Below the pieces are notes generated by a model. The model saw nothing but the letters and a program-made list of their open reading frames with translations, was not told where the DNA came from and made no database searches. A DNA stretch of 64,000 nucleotides from positions 1,561,001 to 1,625,000 of the forward strand of contig NZ_CP102384.1 of NCBI RefSeq assembly GCF_024628865.1, written 5' to 3'. Source of the DNA: Sphingopyxis sp. DBS4. Its GTDB lineage: Bacteria > Pseudomonadota > Alphaproteobacteria > Sphingomonadales > Sphingomonadaceae. Below are positions 35,627 through 45,141 of this stretch, in pieces (the stretch's first letter is position 1; each line of letters opens with the position of its first letter). The position numbers and the translations under genes were made by a program.

Positions 35627-36361
35627 TTAAGCGTCCAGCATCACTTTGGGCAGCGCGTGAAAAGCGGTGCTGTCGAAACCCTCGACCATCATCGCAGCGA
35701 CGAATTCGCCGACCGCCGCCGGGTCCTTGATGCTGTGCGGATCCTCACCGGGATAGGCGCGCGCGCGCATCTGGGTGCGGGTGCCGCCGGGATCGAGGAT
35801 CGCGGTGCGGACGCCCGAGATATTGCGCATTTCCGCGCCATAGCTGGTCACCAGCGCTTCGAGCGCGGCCTTCGACGCGGCATAGGCGCCCCAATAGGCG
35901 CGCGGATTGCGTGCGACGCCGCTCGACAGCGCGAGCAGGCGGCCGCTTGTCGCACGGCGAAGTAGCGGGTCGAAATTGGCGATCAGCGCTTGCTGCGCGA
36001 TCAGGTTCAGCGTCAGCAGGCGGTTGAATTCCTTGCCGTCGATCGCCGCGACCGGGGTCAGCGTGCCGAGCATCGCGGCGTTCAGGACCAGCATGTCGAG
36101 CTTTTTCCAACGCTCGGCCATCGCACTCGCGAGGCGGGCGATGCTGTCGCCGTCGGTCAGGTCGAGCGGCGCGATCGTCGCGCTGCCGCCGGCGTTGTGG
36201 ATGCGGTCCTCGAGGTCCTCGAGCCCGCCCGCGGTGCGCGCGGTGATCACGACATGCGCGCCGCGCGCCGCGAGCGATTCCGCGATCGCTTCGCCGATAC
36301 CGCGGCTCGCCCCGGTGACGAGCGCGACCTGGCCCGCCAATTCTTCAGATTTTATGGTCAT
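35627..36361 (-). CDS. SDR family oxidoreductase
   Basis: 244 residues. GASRGIG nucleotide motif, Arg pattern (TARTAGGL) suggesting NADP, NAAML, and YAASKAAL (YxxxK). ATG 36361 is 4 bp after the purF stop on the same strand, so it is probably co-transcribed. Substrate unknown. Confidence 0.88.
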   Translation of the reverse strand: MTIKSEELAGQVALVTGASRGIGEAIAESLAARGAHVVITARTAGGLEDLEDRIHNAGGSATIAPLDLTDGDSIARLASAMAERWKKLDMLVLNAAMLGTLTPVAAIDGKEFNRLLTLNLIAQQALIANFDPLLRRATSGRLLALSSGVARNPRAYWGAYAASKAALEALVTSYGAEMRNISGVRTAILDPGGTRTQMRARAYPGEDPHSIKDPAAVGEFVAAMMVEGFDSTAFHALPKVMLDA

Positions 36362-36365
36362 GTCG

Positions 36366-37823
36366 TCAGACAACCCGCTCGGCAAGCAACGAAAACTGAT
36401 CGTCGATGCTGTTTTCGTCGAAATCGGTCAGCGTCGTCGGATAGTCGCCGGTGAAGCAGGCGTCGCAATATTGCGGAGCGTCGTCGGCGCGCTTCGCTTC
36501 GCCGAGCGCGCGATAGAGACCGTCGATGGTCAGGAAGGACAGGCTGTCGGCGTTGATGAAATTCGCCATCTGCCCGACCGTCATCTGCGCGGCGAGCAGC
36601 TTCGCGCGCTCGGGCGTGTCGACGCCGTAAAAGCAGCTATGCTGGGTCGGCGGGCTAGCGATCCGCATGTGGACCTCGGCCGCGCCGGCATCGCGCATCA
36701 TCTGCACGATCTTGAGGCTGGTCGTGCCGCGCACGATCGAATCGTCGATCAGCACGATGCGCTTGCCGGCGATCAACGCGCGGTTGGCGTTGTGCTTCAG
36801 CTTGACGCCGAGGTGGCGCACCTTGTCGCCGGGCTGGATGAAGGTGCGCCCGACATAGTGCGAGCGGATGATGCCGAGCTCGAAGGGAATGCCCGATTCC
36901 TGCGCATAGCCGATCGCCGCGGGGGTGCCCGAATCGGGGACCGGAATGACGAGGTCGGCATCGACCGGATTTTCGCGCGCCAGTTCGGCGCCGATCGCCT
37001 TGCGCACCGAATAAACGCTCGTCCCGTCGACGATCGAATCGGGGCGCGAGAAATAGACATATTCGAAGATGCACGGCCGCGCCGCGCGTTCGGCGAAGGG
37101 GTGGTGCGACGTCAGTTCGCCGTCGCGGATGATCACCAGTTCGCCGGGCTCGACCGAGCGGACGAATTCGGCCCCGACGACGTCTAGCGCCACCGTCTCC
37201 GACGCGAGGATATAGGCGTCGCCCAGCTTGCCGAGAACGAGCGGGCGGATGCCGAGCGGGTCGCGGCATCCGATCATGCCCTCGGCGGTCAGGCAGATCA
37301 GCGAATAGGCGCCCTCGACCTGTTTCAGCGCGTCGATGAAGCGGTCGAGCAGGGTGCGGTAGTTGGACGTCGCGACGAGGTGGATGATCACCTCGGTATC
37401 GCTGGTCGACTGGAAGATCGAGCCGCGGCGGACGAGAATCTTGCGGAGCGCCGTCGCGTTCGAGATGTTGCCGTTGTGCGCGACCGCGAAGCCGCCGGTC
37501 GCGAGGTCGGCGAACAAGGGCTGGACGTTGCGCAGCGCGGTTTCGCCCGTCGTCGAATAGCGGACATGGCCGATCGACGAATTACCGCCAAGCTGGCGCA
37601 TGATGTCGTCGCGGTCGAAATTGCCCGCGACATGCCCCATCGCCCGGTGGGTGTGGAATTCCTTGCCGTCGAAGGCGGTGATCCCGGCGGCTTCCTGCCC
37701 GCGGTGCTGGAGGGCGTGCAGCCCCAGCGCGACCACGGCGGCGGCGCTTTCGGCGCCATGGATACCAAAGACGCCGCACTCCTCGCGGAGCTTGTCGTCA
37801 TCGAAAGGATGCGTCGTCAGCAT
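36366..37823 (-). CDS. purF: Amidophosphoribosyltransferase
   Basis: 485 residues. First committed step of purine synthesis. Ntn-hydrolase Cys16 after a short propeptide (REECGVFGIHG), LQHRGQEAAG, PRPP-binding VLIDDSIVRGTT, and Cys residues in the C-terminus (YCDACFTG) consistent with the FeS-bearing B. subtilis type. Confidence 0.96.
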   Translation of the reverse strand: MLTTHPFDDDKLREECGVFGIHGAESAAAVVALGLHALQHRGQEAAGITAFDGKEFHTHRAMGHVAGNFDRDDIMRQLGGNSSIGHVRYSTTGETALRNVQPLFADLATGGFAVAHNGNISNATALRKILVRRGSIFQSTSDTEVIIHLVATSNYRTLLDRFIDALKQVEGAYSLICLTAEGMIGCRDPLGIRPLVLGKLGDAYILASETVALDVVGAEFVRSVEPGELVIIRDGELTSHHPFAERAARPCIFEYVYFSRPDSIVDGTSVYSVRKAIGAELARENPVDADLVIPVPDSGTPAAIGYAQESGIPFELGIIRSHYVGRTFIQPGDKVRHLGVKLKHNANRALIAGKRIVLIDDSIVRGTTSLKIVQMMRDAGAAEVHMRIASPPTQHSCFYGVDTPERAKLLAAQMTVGQMANFINADSLSFLTIDGLYRALGEAKRADDAPQYCDACFTGDYPTTLTDFDENSIDDQFSLLAERVV

Positions 37824-37967
37824 GTCGATCCAGGGGCAGGGGGCGGTGACTGCCGCGCATATAGGAGCGGTTGTTCCAAATGTCGCCCCCCAACTTCACA
37901 CTATTGTCATCGAGCGCCGCCGCCGGTGGGGTGACAGCGGGCCCGGTCCTGCTCTAAAGCGCTGCGC

Positions 37968-38342
37968 ATGGAGCATGATGCCGACGAAACCGACCGCTTC
38001 CTGCCGCGCTTCGACGCCGCGGGCCTCGTCACCGCGATCGTCACCGATGCGGAGACCGGCACGCTGCTGATGGTGGCGCATATGAACGCCGATGCGATCC
38101 GACTGACGCAGCAGACCGGCGCGGCGCATTTCTGGTCGCGCTCGCGCCGCTCGCTGTGGCGCAAGGGTGAGACGTCGGGCAATGAACTGACACTGGTCGA
38201 AATGCGCGTCGATTGCGACCAGGATGCGCTGCTGCTGCGCGTCCGGCCGGCGGGACCAGCGTGCCACACCGGGCGCCGCTCGTGCTTCTATCGCCGGGTC
38301 GAGAGCGATGGATCGCTGACGTTCCTCGACGACGATGCCTGA
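37968..38342 (+). CDS. hisI: Phosphoribosyl-AMP cyclohydrolase
   Basis: 124 residues. Third step of histidine biosynthesis. [18 protein letters not shown], the zinc ligands DCDQDALLL, and [13 protein letters not shown] are diagnostic. No fused HisE. The stop overlaps the next gene by 8 bp. Confidence 0.95.
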   Translation: MEHDADETDRFLPRFDAAGLVTAIVTDAETGTLLMVAHMNADAIRLTQQTGAAHFWSRSRRSLWRKGETSGNELTLVEMRVDCDQDALLLRVRPAGPACHTGRRSCFYRRVESDGSLTFLDDDA

Positions 38343-38874
38343 TCGCCGCGCTCTCTGGCTGATCCTGCCGCTGTTGCTTGCCGGCTGCGACCGGGGGGCA
38401 CCCGATCGCGCGGGCGGCGAAATCGACGTGGGTAATCCGCTCGAGATCGCAGCGCGCGAGCGCGGGGTCGTTCGGCCCGACACGGCGACACCCACCGGCG
38501 TGTTCGAGCGGAGCCATGAGTTGGGGCGCGACGCGATGTGCGCGGTGCCCGATGGAGCGGGGCGCTGGCGCTTCGCGGTCACGGCGGCCTTCGGCCCGGG
38601 CCTGCGCTGCACCGCGCGCGGAACGATGACGAACGAAAGTGGCGGTTGGCGCATGCGTTTTGCCGGGGTCGAGGGTTGCGACATGCTGGTGCGCGAGGAA
38701 GAGGACGAGCTTCGCTTGCCCGGAAAACTGACGTCGCAATGCGACAGCCTGTGCCCCGCGCGCGCGTCGCTCGCCGGGCTCGATCTGCCGCGCGCGAGTT
38801 GGTCCGAAGAGGATGCGAAACGCTTGCGTATCAGCGACGGGCGCGGCAATATCATCGGGCTTTGTGGTGATTGA
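38335..38874 (+). CDS. Putative lipoprotein, unknown
   Basis: 179 residues. Signal with lipobox LLLAGC (Cys about 18), then a soluble region with further Cys residues. No family recognised. Overlaps hisI by 8 bp, so translated with it; a MerR gene follows. Confidence 0.72.
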   Translation: MPDRRALWLILPLLLAGCDRGAPDRAGGEIDVGNPLEIAARERGVVRPDTATPTGVFERSHELGRDAMCAVPDGAGRWRFAVTAAFGPGLRCTARGTMTNESGGWRMRFAGVEGCDMLVREEEDELRLPGKLTSQCDSLCPARASLAGLDLPRASWSEEDAKRLRISDGRGNIIGLCGD

Positions 38875-38904
38875 TGGCGCCGGTGCTCCGTCGCTCGGCC
38901 AGCC

Positions 38905-38933
38905 TTGACGTTCACGTCAACGGAAACTATCCT
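38905..38933 (+). promoter_or_regulatory. merR promoter with embedded TTGACGTNNACGTCAA operator
   Basis: Perfect inverted repeat TTGACGTTCACGTCAA at 38905-38920. Its left half is a -35 box (TTGACG, 38905-38910) followed after 17 bp by TATCCT at 38928-38933. Expected transcription start falls at or next to the ATG at 38940, implying a leaderless or nearly leaderless mRNA. Matches sites upstream of ACAD genes, so the regulator may bind its own promoter. Confidence 0.65.
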
Positions 38934-38939
38934 CACCGC

Positions 38940-39371
38940 ATGACCGAAGAATACGGCCACGCCCATATCGATACGCCCGATCACCTCGGTCGCGACCAGT
39001 TCAGCATCACCGATCTGTCGACCGAATTCGGTGTCACCGCGCGCGCGCTGCGCTTTTACGAGGACGAAGGGCTGATCAGCCCGTCGCGCCGCGGTTTGTC
39101 GCGCATCTATTCGAAGCGCGACCGCGCGCGGCTCGCCTGGATATTGCGCGCGAAGCGCACCGGTTTCAGCCTGGCCGACATTCGCGAGATGATCGACCTC
39201 TACGACGTCGGCGACGGGCGCAAGACCCAGCGCCAGGTGACGATCGAAAAGTGCGAGCAGCGGATTGCGCTGTTGCAGCGCCAGCGCGACGACATTGATA
39301 GTGCCGTCGACGAACTGACACGGTTCATCGATACGGTCAAAAAGGTCGAGGCAGGCCGAAAAGTGCGCTGA
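38940..39371 (+). CDS. MerR family transcriptional regulator (LiuR-like)
   Basis: 143 residues. Winged-helix N-terminal domain (FSITDLSTEFGVTARALRFY, EDEGLISPSRRG, SRIYSKRDRARL) then a coiled-coil helix (about 95-140). No metal-binding Cys cluster. Start ATG 38940 fits the MTEEYGH N-terminus; a longer frame overlaps the lipoprotein. Candidate regulator of acyl-CoA degradation given the shared palindromes and the acyl-CoA dehydrogenase 64 bp downstream. The LiuR label is inference. Confidence 0.85.
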   Translation: MTEEYGHAHIDTPDHLGRDQFSITDLSTEFGVTARALRFYEDEGLISPSRRGLSRIYSKRDRARLAWILRAKRTGFSLADIREMIDLYDVGDGRKTQRQVTIEKCEQRIALLQRQRDDIDSAVDELTRFIDTVKKVEAGRKVR

Positions 39372-39435
39372 GCTTCGGCTCCTGGCCTCCCCGGGCGAGA
39401 TATTTGCTAACCCGTGATTTTCAGAAAGACGAGTC

Positions 39436-41238
39436 ATGCCCGTTTACCGCGCCCCCGTTCAAGATACGCTGTTCCTGCTCAACGATGTGCTCGGCATCGA
39501 TCGCTATGCGGCCCTGCCGGGCTTCGCCAACGCGTCGCCCGACATGGTCGAGGCGGTGCTGACCGAAGCGGCCAAATTCTGCGAGGAAGTGCTGTTCCCG
39601 ATCAACTATTCGGGCGACCAGCAGGGCTGCACCCGCCACGACGACGGATCGGTGACGACGCCCGACGGGTTCAAAGAGGCGTATAAGGCCTATTGCGAGG
39701 CCGGCTGGACGCTGCTGACCCAGCCCGAGGAATTCGGCGGGCAGGGCTTGCCGCACGTCGTCGGCTTTCCGGTCGAGGAATATCGCATGGCCGCGAACCA
39801 GGCCTTCGCCATGTATCCGGGGCTGACGCAGGCCGCGGTCGCCGCGATCCTCGTCAAGGGGTCGGATGAGCAGAAGGCGACCTATGCGCCGCGGATGATC
39901 TCGGGCGAATGGGGCGGGACGATGAACCTGACCGAGCCGCACTGTGGCACCGATCTCGGCCTGATCCGCACCCGCGCGGTGCCGAACGGCGACGGCAGCC
40001 ACGCGATCACCGGCACCAAGATCTTCATCTCGTCGGGCGAGCACGACCTGACCGACAACATCATCCACCTCGTCCTCGCGAAGACCCCCGACGCGCCCGA
40101 CAGCGTCAAGGGCATCTCGCTGTTCATCGTGCCAAAGTTCCTCGTGAACGAAGACGGGTCGCTCGGCGAGCGCAACTCGCTGTCGTGCGGCTCGATCGAG
40201 CACAAGATGGGCATCCACGCCAACGCGACCTGCGTGATGAATTACGACGGCGCGAAAGGCTGGATGGTCGGCGAGGAGAATAAGGGCCTCGCCGCGATGT
40301 TCGTGATGATGAACGCCGCGCGCCTCGGCGTCGGCATCCAGGGGCTGGGACAAGCCGACATCGCCTTCCAGAACGCGGTGCAATATGCGCAGGACCGCCG
40401 TCAGGGCCGCGCGCTCACCGGCCCCGCCGACCCGCAGGAAAAGGCCGACCCGCTGTTCGTCCATCCCGACGTGCGCCGGATGCTGATGGACGGCAAGGCG
40501 GTGGTCGAGGGGCTGCGCGCGCTCTGCCTGTGGGGCGCGCTGCAGGTCGATCTCGCCCATGCCGCCGAAAGCGAGGAGGAGCGCCAGCAGGCCGACGACC
40601 TCGTCAGCCTGCTCACCCCCGTCATCAAGGGCTATGGCACCGACAAGGGGTTCGAGGTCGCGGTGAACGCGCAGCAGGTGTTCGGCGGTCACGGCTACAT
40701 CGAGGAACAGGGCATGAGCCAATATGTCCGCGATGCCCGTATCACCATGATCTACGAAGGCGCGAACGGGGTGCAGGCGATGGACCTCGTCGGGCGCAAG
40801 CTGGCGCAGAACGGCGGCCGCGCGATCCAGGCTCTCTTCGCGATCGTCGACGCCGAATGCGCCGCCGCGAAGGACAAGCCCGCTTTCGCCGATTTCGCGG
40901 GACGCCTCGAAAAGGCGAACGGCGAGCTTAAGGCCGCGACGATGTGGTTCATGGCGAACGGCATGGCCAACCCGAACAATGTCGGCGCGGGCGCGCATCA
41001 TTATATGCACATCACCGGCATCGTCGCGCTCGGCCTGATGTGGCTCCGCATGGCGGAAGCCGCGCAGAAGGCGCTCGACGAAGGGCGCGGTAACAAGGAT
41101 TTCCTCGCGGCGAAGATCGTCACCGCGCGCCACTTCGGCGAACGCTTCATCCCCGATGCCGGCGCGCTGCGCCGCAAGATCGAGGCGGGCAGCGAGGCGA
41201 TGATGGCGCTGACCCCGGAGCAATTCTTCGCCGCCTGA
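39436..41238 (+). CDS. Acyl-CoA dehydrogenase with C-terminal extension (600 aa)
   Basis: 600 residues, long FadE/DmdC-like type. FAD/substrate motif MNLTEPHCGTDLGL, SLSCGSIEHKMGI, GGHGYIEEQGMSQ and the catalytic-Glu segment MIYEGANGVQAMD; then an extra C-terminal helical domain (about 465-600). Probably acts on medium or long acyl-CoA. 64 bp after merR. Confidence 0.92.
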   Translation: MPVYRAPVQDTLFLLNDVLGIDRYAALPGFANASPDMVEAVLTEAAKFCEEVLFPINYSGDQQGCTRHDDGSVTTPDGFKEAYKAYCEAGWTLLTQPEEFGGQGLPHVVGFPVEEYRMAANQAFAMYPGLTQAAVAAILVKGSDEQKATYAPRMISGEWGGTMNLTEPHCGTDLGLIRTRAVPNGDGSHAITGTKIFISSGEHDLTDNIIHLVLAKTPDAPDSVKGISLFIVPKFLVNEDGSLGERNSLSCGSIEHKMGIHANATCVMNYDGAKGWMVGEENKGLAAMFVMMNAARLGVGIQGLGQADIAFQNAVQYAQDRRQGRALTGPADPQEKADPLFVHPDVRRMLMDGKAVVEGLRALCLWGALQVDLAHAAESEEERQQADDLVSLLTPVIKGYGTDKGFEVAVNAQQVFGGHGYIEEQGMSQYVRDARITMIYEGANGVQAMDLVGRKLAQNGGRAIQALFAIVDAECAAAKDKPAFADFAGRLEKANGELKAATMWFMANGMANPNNVGAGAHHYMHITGIVALGLMWLRMAEAAQKALDEGRGNKDFLAAKIVTARHFGERFIPDAGALRRKIEAGSEAMMALTPEQFFAA

Positions 41239-41284
41239 CGAAAAGCGCTTGCAACCATCGCCGCCATGATGCGTGCTGGCGGCG

Positions 41285-42769
41285 ATGGGGAATGATCTCG
41301 CACCGATCGTCGTCGAGGGCCGCAACTGCTGGCGGATCGAGCGCGCCGACAAGGTGCGGATGATCGTCGATGCCGCCGATTATTATGCGCTACTCGAACG
41401 GCTGATGGCCGATGCCAGGGAACGTATTCTGCTCATCGGCTGGGATTTCGATCCGCGCATCGCGCTGAAGCCCGACAGCCAAGGGAAGGGCGAACCGCTC
41501 GGCGTCTATCTGCTCCGCCTCGCGAAGATTTGCCCCGATCGCGACATCGACATCCTGCGCTGGAATTTCGGCGGGCTCAAACAGTTCGCGATGCCGCGCA
41601 TCGTCTCGATGGTGCTGCGCTGGAAGCTGACGCGCTCGATCAGTTTTCGCCTCGACAGCGCGCACCCGGTCGGGTGCAGTCACCATCAGAAGGTCGCGGT
41701 GTTCGACGATCATCTGGCGGTCTGCGGCGGCATCGACGTCGGCGCGCGCCGCTGGGACACGCGCGAGCACGAGGACGGCGACCCGCATCGCACCGCGCCC
41801 GACGGCAAGCCCTATATGCCATGGCACGACAGCACGATGGTCCTTGCGGGGCCGGTCGGCAACGCGCTCGCCGACCTCGGCAACGAACGCTGGCAGCGCG
41901 CGACGAAAAAGCCGCTGCGTGAATTGAACGGCAAGGGCGAGAATTGGCCGGACGATCTCGATCCGGACTTCGAGGACGTCGACGTCGCCATTTCGCGCAC
42001 CCGCGCCGAATATGACGGCCATCCCGAAATCCGCGAGATCGAGCGCCTCTATCTCGACATGATCGCCGCCGCGAAGCGCTTCGTCTATTTCGAGAATCAA
42101 TATTTCACCTGCGGCAAGATCGCCGCCGCCATTGCTGAACGGCTGGACGAGGATGATCCGCCCGAATTCGTGATGGTGATGCCCAAGACCGCCGACGGCT
42201 GGCTCGAACAGATGGCGATGGACGCGGCGCGCGTGCAGCTCGTCCGCGCGGTCGCGAAGGCGAAGCATGGCGACCGGCTGAAAGTCTATTATCCGCGCAC
42301 GCAGGACGGCGAGCCCATCTATGTCCACGCCAAGACCGCGATCGTCGACGACCGGATGCTGCGCGTCGGGTCGGCGAACATGAACAACCGCTCGATGGGG
42401 CTCGACAGCGAGTGCGACGTGACGATCGACACCGCGCTGCCCGCGAATCACGGCGTCGAGCCCGTCATCCGGCGCCTGCGCGAATCCTTGATTGCCGAGC
42501 ATCTGGACGTCGACCCCGAAGAGGTCGCGCGCCGTTTCGACGCCACGGGATCGCTGATCGAAACGATCGAGGCGCTGCGCGGCGACGGCCGCTCGCTCGA
42601 AATGCTCGACCTCGTCCCGCCGGGGCCGCTCGACGAATTCATCGCCGATAACGAACTGCTTGACCCCACGAGCCCCGATGCGATGTTCGAAGGCATCGCC
42701 GAGCGTGGGCTGAAGAAGAGCTGGCACCGCGGCCGCGACTGGATGCGACGGAGACTGCGTCGGTCGTGA
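41285..42769 (+). CDS. Phospholipase D-like protein
   Basis: 494 residues from ATG 41285 (a GTG at 41273 is an alternative). Two HKD motifs: CSHHQKVAVFDD and VHAKTAIVDD. NENRSMG-like NMNNRSMGLDSE follows the second. Domain size matches phospholipase D/transphosphatidylase. Cytoplasmic or peripheral; no signal peptide. Substrate unproven. Confidence 0.9.
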   Translation: MGNDLAPIVVEGRNCWRIERADKVRMIVDAADYYALLERLMADARERILLIGWDFDPRIALKPDSQGKGEPLGVYLLRLAKICPDRDIDILRWNFGGLKQFAMPRIVSMVLRWKLTRSISFRLDSAHPVGCSHHQKVAVFDDHLAVCGGIDVGARRWDTREHEDGDPHRTAPDGKPYMPWHDSTMVLAGPVGNALADLGNERWQRATKKPLRELNGKGENWPDDLDPDFEDVDVAISRTRAEYDGHPEIREIERLYLDMIAAAKRFVYFENQYFTCGKIAAAIAERLDEDDPPEFVMVMPKTADGWLEQMAMDAARVQLVRAVAKAKHGDRLKVYYPRTQDGEPIYVHAKTAIVDDRMLRVGSANMNNRSMGLDSECDVTIDTALPANHGVEPVIRRLRESLIAEHLDVDPEEVARRFDATGSLIETIEALRGDGRSLEMLDLVPPGPLDEFIADNELLDPTSPDAMFEGIAERGLKKSWHRGRDWMRRRLRRS

Positions 42770-42845
42770 TTTAGGCTGTGCGCATAATCACTTGCGGGCG
42801 CTGCATTCGCTCATATGATGTTCTGCGATGCCGGAGGCCGCTGCC

Positions 42846-43835
42846 ATGCCTGTCGATCCGAAGCGGCCTTCCGCCTTCATCAGCCATCACAGTTCGCAGG
42901 TCGCCATCGCGCGGCGTCTCAAGACGCTGTTGGCGGCGCGCGGGATCGACGGCTGGCTCGCGCCCGACGATATTGCAGCGGGCACTGCTTTCGATCAGGC
43001 GATCCTGGATCAGATCGCGCGGTCCGATGCGATCGTCCTGCTCTTTTGCGCCCAGTCCGACCAGTCGCGCCATGTGAAGCGCGAATTGATGCTGGGTGAA
43101 GACGGCAACAAGACGATTCTTCCGGTGCGGCTGGAGGATGTCCCGGCGCAGGGGCTCGCCTATTGGCTCAAGGATTATCAGTGGATCGACTGGTTCGCGG
43201 GTGAGGAGCAGGCGGTCGACCGTATCGTCGCAGCAATATCGGGTAAGCCGACGCCAAGCGCGTTCGCGCCCACCGCAGCGACTCACTCTACCGCACCGCG
43301 CCGCCGGACCTTGTGGCTGGGGCTTGCGGGGGCGGTGCTCGTCGCGGCGCTGGCGGGGGGCTTATGGTGGCATTCTCGCGGATTGGATGCCGTGCCGGCG
43401 GGCGAGGTCGCCGCCAATCCGATCGAGCCGGGCATCTGGACCGGCAAGCGCGAGATGGTGCAGATATTGTTCCCCGAGCTTCCGCCCGAATATCAGAAAC
43501 AGATCAAGGACATGGTTGAAACCGACCCCGATCCCGAGGACTGCATAAGCGAGAAAGTCGCTGCAAAGCCCGATGTCGAACTGTTCGACCCCCGACATGA
43601 ATCGCAATGCACGATCGGGTCGTTCAAGATGAACGGCGGCCGCGTGAGCGGCTATCTCAACTGCAAGATAGCGGGGGATCCGAAGGGCAATCTCCAGATC
43701 ACGATCCGCGGCACTTATACGCGTACCAGCATGGAGTTCGACAATGTCGTCACCATGCAGACCAGTCAGGGCATGGTGCGCTTTCGCACCCACGAAACGC
43801 AGAAATGGCTGCGCGGCCCCGCTTGCAGCGCCTGA
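42846..43835 (+). CDS. TIR domain - transmembrane - DUF3617-like fusion
   Basis: 329 residues; SD ggagg 8 bp before ATG 42846. TIR domain (about 8-130): SAFISHHSSQ, WLAPDDI, IARSDAIVLLF, and SRHVKREL, whose Glu is where TIR NADases have the catalytic residue. One membrane helix (about 153-173). The C-terminal 150 residues (EPGIWTGKREM, CISEKVAAKP, CTIGSFKMNGGRVSG) look like a periplasmic DUF3617-type domain. Likely orientation: TIR inside, sensor outside. Function unknown. Confidence 0.8.
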   Translation: MPVDPKRPSAFISHHSSQVAIARRLKTLLAARGIDGWLAPDDIAAGTAFDQAILDQIARSDAIVLLFCAQSDQSRHVKRELMLGEDGNKTILPVRLEDVPAQGLAYWLKDYQWIDWFAGEEQAVDRIVAAISGKPTPSAFAPTAATHSTAPRRRTLWLGLAGAVLVAALAGGLWWHSRGLDAVPAGEVAANPIEPGIWTGKREMVQILFPELPPEYQKQIKDMVETDPDPEDCISEKVAAKPDVELFDPRHESQCTIGSFKMNGGRVSGYLNCKIAGDPKGNLQITIRGTYTRTSMEFDNVVTMQTSQGMVRFRTHETQKWLRGPACSA

Positions 43836-44687
43836 TCAATCGGCCAGCGACAATATATGCTGCGCCTGCTTGAGGTGCGGCGCATCGACCATCTTGCCGT
43901 CGACCTGCAGCACGCCGACCCCCGGATTGGCCGCGAAAGCATCGACGATCGCCTGCGCGCGCGCGACTTCGTCGGCCGAGGGCGTGAAGGCGGCGTTGAT
44001 CGGCGCAACCTGCGATGGGTGAATCGCCATCATGCCGGTAAAGCCGTCGCGCCGCGCCCGCGCGGCATAGGCAGCGAGTCCCACCTCGTCCTTGATCGCC
44101 GGAAAGACGGTATCGATCGCCGCGACTCCCGCGCCATGCGCCGCGAACAGCGTTAGCGCGCGCGCGACCTCATAGGGCGAGGTGTAGCTGCCGTCCTCGT
44201 TCCGGCTGGTGGTCGCACCGATCGCCGCGGGCAGGTCCTCGGCACCCCAGGTCAGCCCGACGAGCCGCTCCTTCGCCTCGCGATAGCTGCCGAGCGTGAA
44301 GACCGCCGCGGGTGTTTCGGTCGCGATCGGCAGGATCGGCGGCAGCGAGGCATCGCGCGCGGATTCGCTGCGCAGGATCGTGTCGAGCTGCTGGATGCTC
44401 GGCGCGCCCTCGGCCTTGGGGAGCATGATCGCGTCGGGCCGCGCGGCGGCGATGGCCGCAACATCGGCCGCGGTCATATGCCCGTCGAGCGGATTGACGC
44501 GCACGAGCGTGATCACCTCGCGCTCCCCCGCCAGATAGTCGGCGATCGCCGCGCGCGCGCTTTCCTTGTTCGCGAGCGAAACCGAATCCTCAAGGTCGAG
44601 GATGATCGCATCGGCGCCCGACGCGGCCGCCTTGGCGAAGCGTTCGGGGCGGTCGCCGGGGACGAAGAGCAGGGAGCGGAGGCGCAT
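43836..44687 (-). CDS. CitE-like CoA ester lyase (HpcH/HpaI family)
   Basis: 283 residues. LRSLLFVPGDRPERF, ILDLEDSV, LVRVNPLDG, LPKAEG, IATETPAAVF and GLTWGAEDL are the malyl-/citramalyl-CoA lyase set. Cleaves a 3-hydroxyacid-CoA. ATG 44687 overlaps the MaoC stop by one base. Last gene of the mcc operon. Confidence 0.88.
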   Translation of the reverse strand: MRLRSLLFVPGDRPERFAKAAASGADAIILDLEDSVSLANKESARAAIADYLAGEREVITLVRVNPLDGHMTAADVAAIAAARPDAIMLPKAEGAPSIQQLDTILRSESARDASLPPILPIATETPAAVFTLGSYREAKERLVGLTWGAEDLPAAIGATTSRNEDGSYTSPYEVARALTLFAAHGAGVAAIDTVFPAIKDEVGLAAYAARARRDGFTGMMAIHPSQVAPINAAFTPSADEVARAQAIVDAFAANPGVGVLQVDGKMVDAPHLKQAQHILSLAD

Positions 44688-45139
44688 CAGGCGTCCTTCT
44701 TCTTGATCAGCGCCGATCGTTCGCACTGGCAGACGACCTCGTCGCGTTGGTTGATGCAGCGGTGCAGGAAGGTGACGATACCCGCATTCGGCCGCGATTT
44801 CGATTCCTTGAGGCCGATCACCTCGCTCGTCGCGCGCAGCGTGTCGCCGAGGAACACCGGCTTCGGCATCACGAGCTTGTCGTAGCCGAGGTTGGCGACG
44901 AGCGTGCCGAGCGTCGTGTCGCCGACCGACAGCCCGACCATCAGGCTGAAGGTGAAGGTGCCGTTGACGAGAATCTGCCCGAACTCCGACGCCTTCGCCG
45001 CCTCGATGTCGAGATGCAGCGGCTGCGGGTTATGCGTCATCGTCGTGAACAGCAGATTGTCGGTCTCGGTCACGGTGCGGCGGATGTCGTGCGTCAACGT
45101 GTCGCCGATCCGCCATTCGTCGAAAAACTTGCCAGCCAT
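44687..45139 (-). CDS. MaoC-family dehydratase (mesaconyl-CoA hydratase-like)
   Basis: 150 residues, single hot-dog domain. [24 protein letters not shown] and the hydratase HNPQPLHLD with active-site Asn/His. Pairs with the CitE-like enzyme immediately downstream, so together they could hydrate an unsaturated diacid-CoA and cleave it (inference). Confidence 0.87.
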   Translation of the reverse strand: MAGKFFDEWRIGDTLTHDIRRTVTETDNLLFTTMTHNPQPLHLDIEAAKASEFGQILVNGTFTFSLMVGLSVGDTTLGTLVANLGYDKLVMPKPVFLGDTLRATSEVIGLKESKSRPNAGIVTFLHRCINQRDEVVCQCERSALIKKKDA

Positions 45140-45141
45140 CC

